From: Synechococcales cyanobacterium PMM_0085
GTDB lineage: Bacteria; Cyanobacteriota; Cyanobacteriia; Elainellales; Elainellaceae
Direction: 5' to 3'
Length of the DNA stretch: 8,525 nucleotides
NCBI GenBank assembly: GCA_949127705.1
Contig: CASBQJ010000258.1
Coordinates: 1-8,525 of the forward strand
In this document: positions 5,954-8,525 of the stretch, piece after piece
How positions within the stretch are numbered: position 1 is the stretch's first letter
Layout: every line of letters starts with the position of its first letter
Position numbers and translations under genes: made by a program
The notes under the pieces: generated by a model
The model's database searches: none
Seen by the model: only the letters and a program-made list of their open reading frames with translations
What the model was told of the DNA's origin: nothing

Positions 5954-7351
5954 CTACTCGACTTCCGCGCTTGCTGGACCCCTAACTGTTGACGGCTGGA
6001 AATTATAGTAACTGGCCACTAGCGCAATCATTAGCCACCAAAGTGTACTGATGGGAGGCCGATACCAGACGGTATCGACCAGCCCGTGAACTAGCATCCC
6101 GAGCATACTAGCGATCGCCCCTATCAACCAGAAACCATTGCGATCGCCCGCCTGCCGCAGCCGCTGGATCTGTGTCCAGCCTTGGTTAAAGGTGACCAGC
6201 AGCAGCCACAGGAAACAGGTAAACCCAATAACACCCGTTTCAACTAACACTTCCAAAAATACTGAGTAGGCGCTGAGGGCGGTGTACCCGGTGCGTTGAA
6301 ACCGAGGATAAACCGCATTAAACGCCGTATTGCCAGGGCCGATGCCAAGAACAGGTCGAGCGCGGATCATATCTTGCACGGCAGCCCACACATTGATCCG
6401 AAAGTTATTGCTGCTGTCTTCGCGTCCGGCAAACATACTGAGGACGCGATCGCGCAGGGGAGCCACCGCCAGCACCGCCACTACCACAAACGCAGCAGAT
6501 GCGCCCAACACTAGCGGCATCGCCCAGCGTCGCCAGAAACGCGGCAGATGAATGCTCAGCCAATGCACCAGCAGCAGGACTAAGACAAAGCCGCCTACCA
6601 CAAATCCGATCCAGGCTCCGCGACTGAAGGTCAAAATCAAACAGGCCGTGTGGGTCAATGTCATTACCACGGCCAATGCTTTGGGCAACCAGCGGCTCCA
6701 GGCAAAGATTGCCGCTGCACTCAGCATCACCGCCGGAATTAAGTAGCCGCCCAGCAGGTTGGGATTACCCAAGTAGCTATAGACGCGAGTGGTGCCCGCC
6801 AGACTTGAATCTACATCCACCCAAGTGGCCAGTGCAGTTGCGCCAAAAAACCACTGCCGCATCCCCTCAACACTCACCGCCAGCGCCGTCAGCAGATACC
6901 CAGTCACTAGAAAAGACCGCAGGCGGGGCGATCGCAATACGCGTGCCAGCAAGGCAAACAGCAGCATATAGAGCGTTAGCTTTGACCAACCTGAAACTGC
7001 CGCCATCCTGACCGGAGACAGCGCCGTTGCCGCCGTGGCAATGCACCAATACAGTAACACCAGCAAATGAATCGGCGTTAGTCCCGTGTCGCGTTCATCC
7101 GACAGCGTGAGCAGCAGCCAATAGCTGGCACAGGCAATTAACAGCACCCCCACTAGGGCGGTCGAAACAAACGGAGCCAGCAAAAACACAATCACCGCGA
7201 TCAGTGCCCCAATTGGCTCTGCCCACTCCTGCATCAACACGCTCCCCTTGCGCCATGCCCGCAGTGCGCCCACCCAGCTATGCAGCAGGCTGCCTCGAAT
7301 CCAGGTGGGCAGAGGAGTGGTGGTGAGGGTAAGAGATTGCCAAACGTTCAT
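5954..7351 (-). CDS. ictB: IctB-type membrane protein of the O-antigen ligase (Wzy_C) superfamily
   Basis: 465 residues, close to the usual IctB length, with about ten hydrophobic segments spread from about 46 to 448, so an integral inner-membrane protein. Family features are TRVYSYLGNPNLLGGYL (189-205), TFSRGAWIG (241-249), RPVLGIGPGN (332-341) and the C-terminal HGLVDTVWYRPP (422-433). The long loop between the central and C-terminal helices carries the Arg and His typical of the Wzy_C fold. IctB was first reported in Synechococcus as needed for inorganic carbon accumulation, but a direct transport role has been disputed, and the fold suggests a glycosyl-polymer ligase or polymerase. The ATG at 7351 has no clear Shine-Dalgarno. 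It is transcribed away from ycf66. Confidence 0.88.
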   Translation of the reverse strand: MNVWQSLTLTTTPLPTWIRGSLLHSWVGALRAWRKGSVLMQEWAEPIGALIAVIVFLLAPFVSTALVGVLLIACASYWLLLTLSDERDTGLTPIHLLVLLYWCIATAATALSPVRMAAVSGWSKLTLYMLLFALLARVLRSPRLRSFLVTGYLLTALAVSVEGMRQWFFGATALATWVDVDSSLAGTTRVYSYLGNPNLLGGYLIPAVMLSAAAIFAWSRWLPKALAVVMTLTHTACLILTFSRGAWIGFVVGGFVLVLLLVHWLSIHLPRFWRRWAMPLVLGASAAFVVVAVLAVAPLRDRVLSMFAGREDSSNNFRINVWAAVQDMIRARPVLGIGPGNTAFNAVYPRFQRTGYTALSAYSVFLEVLVETGVIGFTCFLWLLLVTFNQGWTQIQRLRQAGDRNGFWLIGAIASMLGMLVHGLVDTVWYRPPISTLWWLMIALVASYYNFQPSTVRGPASAEVE

Positions 7352-7447
7352 TTTGAAAGAGGAAGGATGAATGGGAAACGGGTTTGGAGATGCGGGGGGG
7401 TGGGCTGCCCACTACAGGATATCTCTTAGGTAGGGCTTCTCTACATT

Positions 7448-7573
7448 ACATTCTGTAGGGTCATGGCACTGCCATGACCTTCTCCAGAGGATGCGACACA
7501 TTCTGTCAGGGCACGGCACACATTCTGTCAGGGCACGGCACACATTCTGTCAGGGCATGGCAGTGCCATGCCC
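7448..7573. repeat. 22-bp tandem repeats bracketed by near-identical palindromes
   Basis: Three contiguous 22-bp units begin CACATTCTGTCAGGGCA, at 7497-7518, 7519-7540 and 7541-7562; the first two are identical and the third differs by one base. A diverged fourth copy starts at 7448 (ACATTCTGTAGGGTCATGGCA read in two parts: ACATTCTGTAGGG, TCATGGCA). The diverged copy runs into a palindrome with arms GGTCATGGCA/TGCCATGACC (7459-7479). The last copy runs into one with arms GGGCATGGCA/TGCCATGCCC (7553-7573). So a unit plus palindrome appears twice, with extra units added inside. This looks like a dispersed cyanobacterial REP/MITE-type element that expanded. No coding capacity. Confidence 0.75.
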
Positions 7574-7748
7574 CTACCCAAGCATTGATCTGCCGTGATC
7601 AATGATTGATTTGGCATCTGAATCTGGCATAAACCATGCTCTGATTCAACAGCGTCATCGCCTGCCCGCGAATCGATGGATTGAATCTCTCTATATCTCT
7701 CACGAATTGAGCCATTCTCACGCAGAATTGAGAGTGTAGTCCTCAACT

Positions 7749-7753
7749 GGAGG
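7749..7753 (+). promoter_or_regulatory. Ribosome binding site of ycf66
   Basis: GGAGG lies 7 bases before GTG 7761, a strong match that fixes the GTG as the start. Confidence 0.75.
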
Positions 7754-7760
7754 CAGAACC

Positions 7761-8525
7761 GTGGCATATATCCTGGCACTGATCGTGGGTTTTGGCAGCG
7801 TTGGGCTGTACATGGCGGCATTTTTCTTTCCAGAGGTTTACCGCAAAAACGATTTTGTGCTGAGTGGCATTGGCATGTTTTATGCGCTGGTGCTGTGGGT
7901 GTGCGCCGGGCGGATGACTGGAGGGGTATTGCTCGGCCAGGTGGCAAGTGTGACGCTGCTGGGTTGGTTGGCATGGCAATCGCTGGAGATGCGGCGATCG
8001 CTCACTCCCATTGATCAACAAACCCGCCTGCCTGGTGCTGCCCGCACGTTAGGGGAGGTGCTGCGAAAATCGGCTCAAGAACTGCCAGGACAGCTACAGC
8101 AACAGGTGCAGCGACTCTCGCTACCCGCTGCCCTGGGGGGACTCTCAAACCGGACGAGCCGCGCCATTGCCACCACGCCAGCGCGATTCGCTTCGAGACG
8201 GCAAAGCCGAACGCCCAAACAGCTACAAGATGGCGATCGCTCCCTAACACCCACGGCCAAACAGCCGCGTGCTAACTCTGTAAAACCTGCCAAACCTGCC
8301 AAACCTGCTAGGAAACCGCCTGTTAAGCCGATCGCACCACCCGTCTCAGACAGCGTGACGCCGCCCGATCTGCCAATTGCTCCAGAGGCGATCCGCGATC
8401 CGCGTAGGCAAGCCAGCGCCCCCGACCCTTTACCAGACGAATCCCCCACCCCGGCTGCTGCGCCAGAAGTTACGCTGCCAGAAGTTACGCTGCCAGAAGT
8501 TACGCTGCCAGAAGTTACGCTGCCA
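7761..8525 (+). CDS. ycf66: Ycf66 family membrane protein, C-terminus beyond window edge
   Basis: 255 codons are visible from GTG (7761-7763) to the edge without a stop. The N-terminus MAYILALIVGFGSVGLYMAA and the segment VYRKNDFVLSGIGMFYALVLW match Ycf66, found in cyanobacteria and some plant and algal plastid genomes. Three hydrophobic segments (about 2-23, 33-50, 54-73) are followed by the family's MRRSLTPIDQQTRLPG stretch (78-92). From about 95 on it is hydrophilic and probably disordered: basic Arg/Lys/Pro-rich, a KPA repeat (175-183), then PEVTL repeats from 235 that continue past the edge. Function is unknown; location in thylakoid or plasma membrane is inference. The start is backed by GGAGG 7 bases upstream. 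The neighbouring ictB-like gene points the other way. Confidence 0.92.
   Translation, partial: MAYILALIVGFGSVGLYMAAFFFPEVYRKNDFVLSGIGMFYALVLWVCAGRMTGGVLLGQVASVTLLGWLAWQSLEMRRSLTPIDQQTRLPGAARTLGEVLRKSAQELPGQLQQQVQRLSLPAALGGLSNRTSRAIATTPARFASRRQSRTPKQLQDGDRSLTPTAKQPRANSVKPAKPAKPARKPPVKPIAPPVSDSVTPPDLPIAPEAIRDPRRQASAPDPLPDESPTPAAAPEVTLPEVTLPEVTLPEVTLP
8283..8309 (+). repeat. Three 9-bp repeats encoding Lys-Pro-Ala
   Basis: AAACCTGCC at 8283-8291 and 8292-8300, then AAACCTGCT at 8301-8309, are head-to-tail within ycf66 and keep the frame, coding KPA three times. A small in-frame expansion in the disordered tail. Confidence 0.7.
8463..8525 (+). repeat. 15-bp tandem repeat encoding PEVTL, cut by window edge
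   Basis: CCAGAAGTTACGCTG occurs four times without a single difference (8463-8477, 8478-8492, 8493-8507, 8508-8522), and a fifth copy starts at 8523. Each adds Pro-Glu-Val-Thr-Leu to Ycf66. Perfect identity at all codon positions points to recent expansion by slippage. Confidence 0.9.

Larger units (their letters stand above)
7352..7760. other. Divergent intergenic region rich in repeats
   Basis: It separates the ictB-like gene (-) from ycf66 (+), and both promoters must lie here, but I cannot place either with confidence. Contents: a 13-bp palindrome GTGGGCTGCCCAC (7400-7412), a 22-bp tandem repeat with flanking palindromes (7448-7573), and two direct copies of TCTCACG...AATTGAG (7698-7711 and 7716-7732) just before ycf66. 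Confidence 0.6.

Noticed and set aside
6296..7011. Plus-strand reading frames opposite the ictB-like gene
   Set aside because: They are shadows of a GC-rich membrane protein gene on the minus strand, with Arg, Pro and Ala bias.
7497..7562. Possible CRISPR array
   Set aside because: The 22-bp units are directly adjacent with no spacers, only three copies exist, and there are no cas genes.
7528..8449. Long minus-strand reading frames opposite ycf66
   Set aside because: They are antisense to a well-recognised protein, composed of biased low-complexity residues, and lack ribosome sites.

Overview
The window looks like chromosomal DNA from a cyanobacterium, probably a filamentous Leptolyngbya-like one (genus is only a guess). 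The octamer GCGATCGC and close variants (HIP1, a cyanobacterial signature) recur inside and between genes. Several genes belong to families typical of cyanobacteria: an IctB-type membrane protein, Ycf66, a short glycine-tailed RRM protein, and a membrane-anchored GTPase.

Layout, left to right. 1-890 (-): a GTPase with two N-terminal membrane segments, whose C-terminus lies beyond the left edge. 891-1325: non-coding, with a REP-like palindrome and a nested hairpin system after the next gene. 1326-1616 (-): an RRM RNA-binding protein starting at GTG. 1617-2228: about 600 bases without a recognisable gene. 2229-3410 (-): the wreck of a MacA/MacB-type efflux operon. The membrane fusion protein carries one nonsense codon and three frameshifts. 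A deletion then joins it to the C-terminal part of the ABC ATPase, which has its own nonsense codon. 3495-4088 (-): an intact TetR/AcrR repressor just upstream. Near-identical operator/promoter boxes lie ahead of both the repressor and the dead macA. 4309-5688 (-): a sensor histidine kinase with a possible CBS-like N-terminal region and no adjacent response regulator. 5689-5953: non-coding, with three tandem 15-bp repeats. 5954-7351 (-): IctB/O-antigen-ligase family membrane protein. 7352-7760: a divergent intergenic region with 22-bp tandem repeats and two near-identical palindromes. 7761-8525 (+): Ycf66, running off the right edge inside a PEVTL pentapeptide repeat.

How the genes relate. 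The only clear functional unit is tetR-macA-macB: a repressor that controlled itself and a tripartite-type exporter from paired operators. The exporter is now dead while the repressor and both operators remain. The other genes look like independent transcription units. Nothing here is a convincing wholly new system. The best leads are the decayed efflux operon with its twin operators, the tandem-repeat block between ictB and the kinase, and the palindrome-rich ictB/ycf66 spacer.
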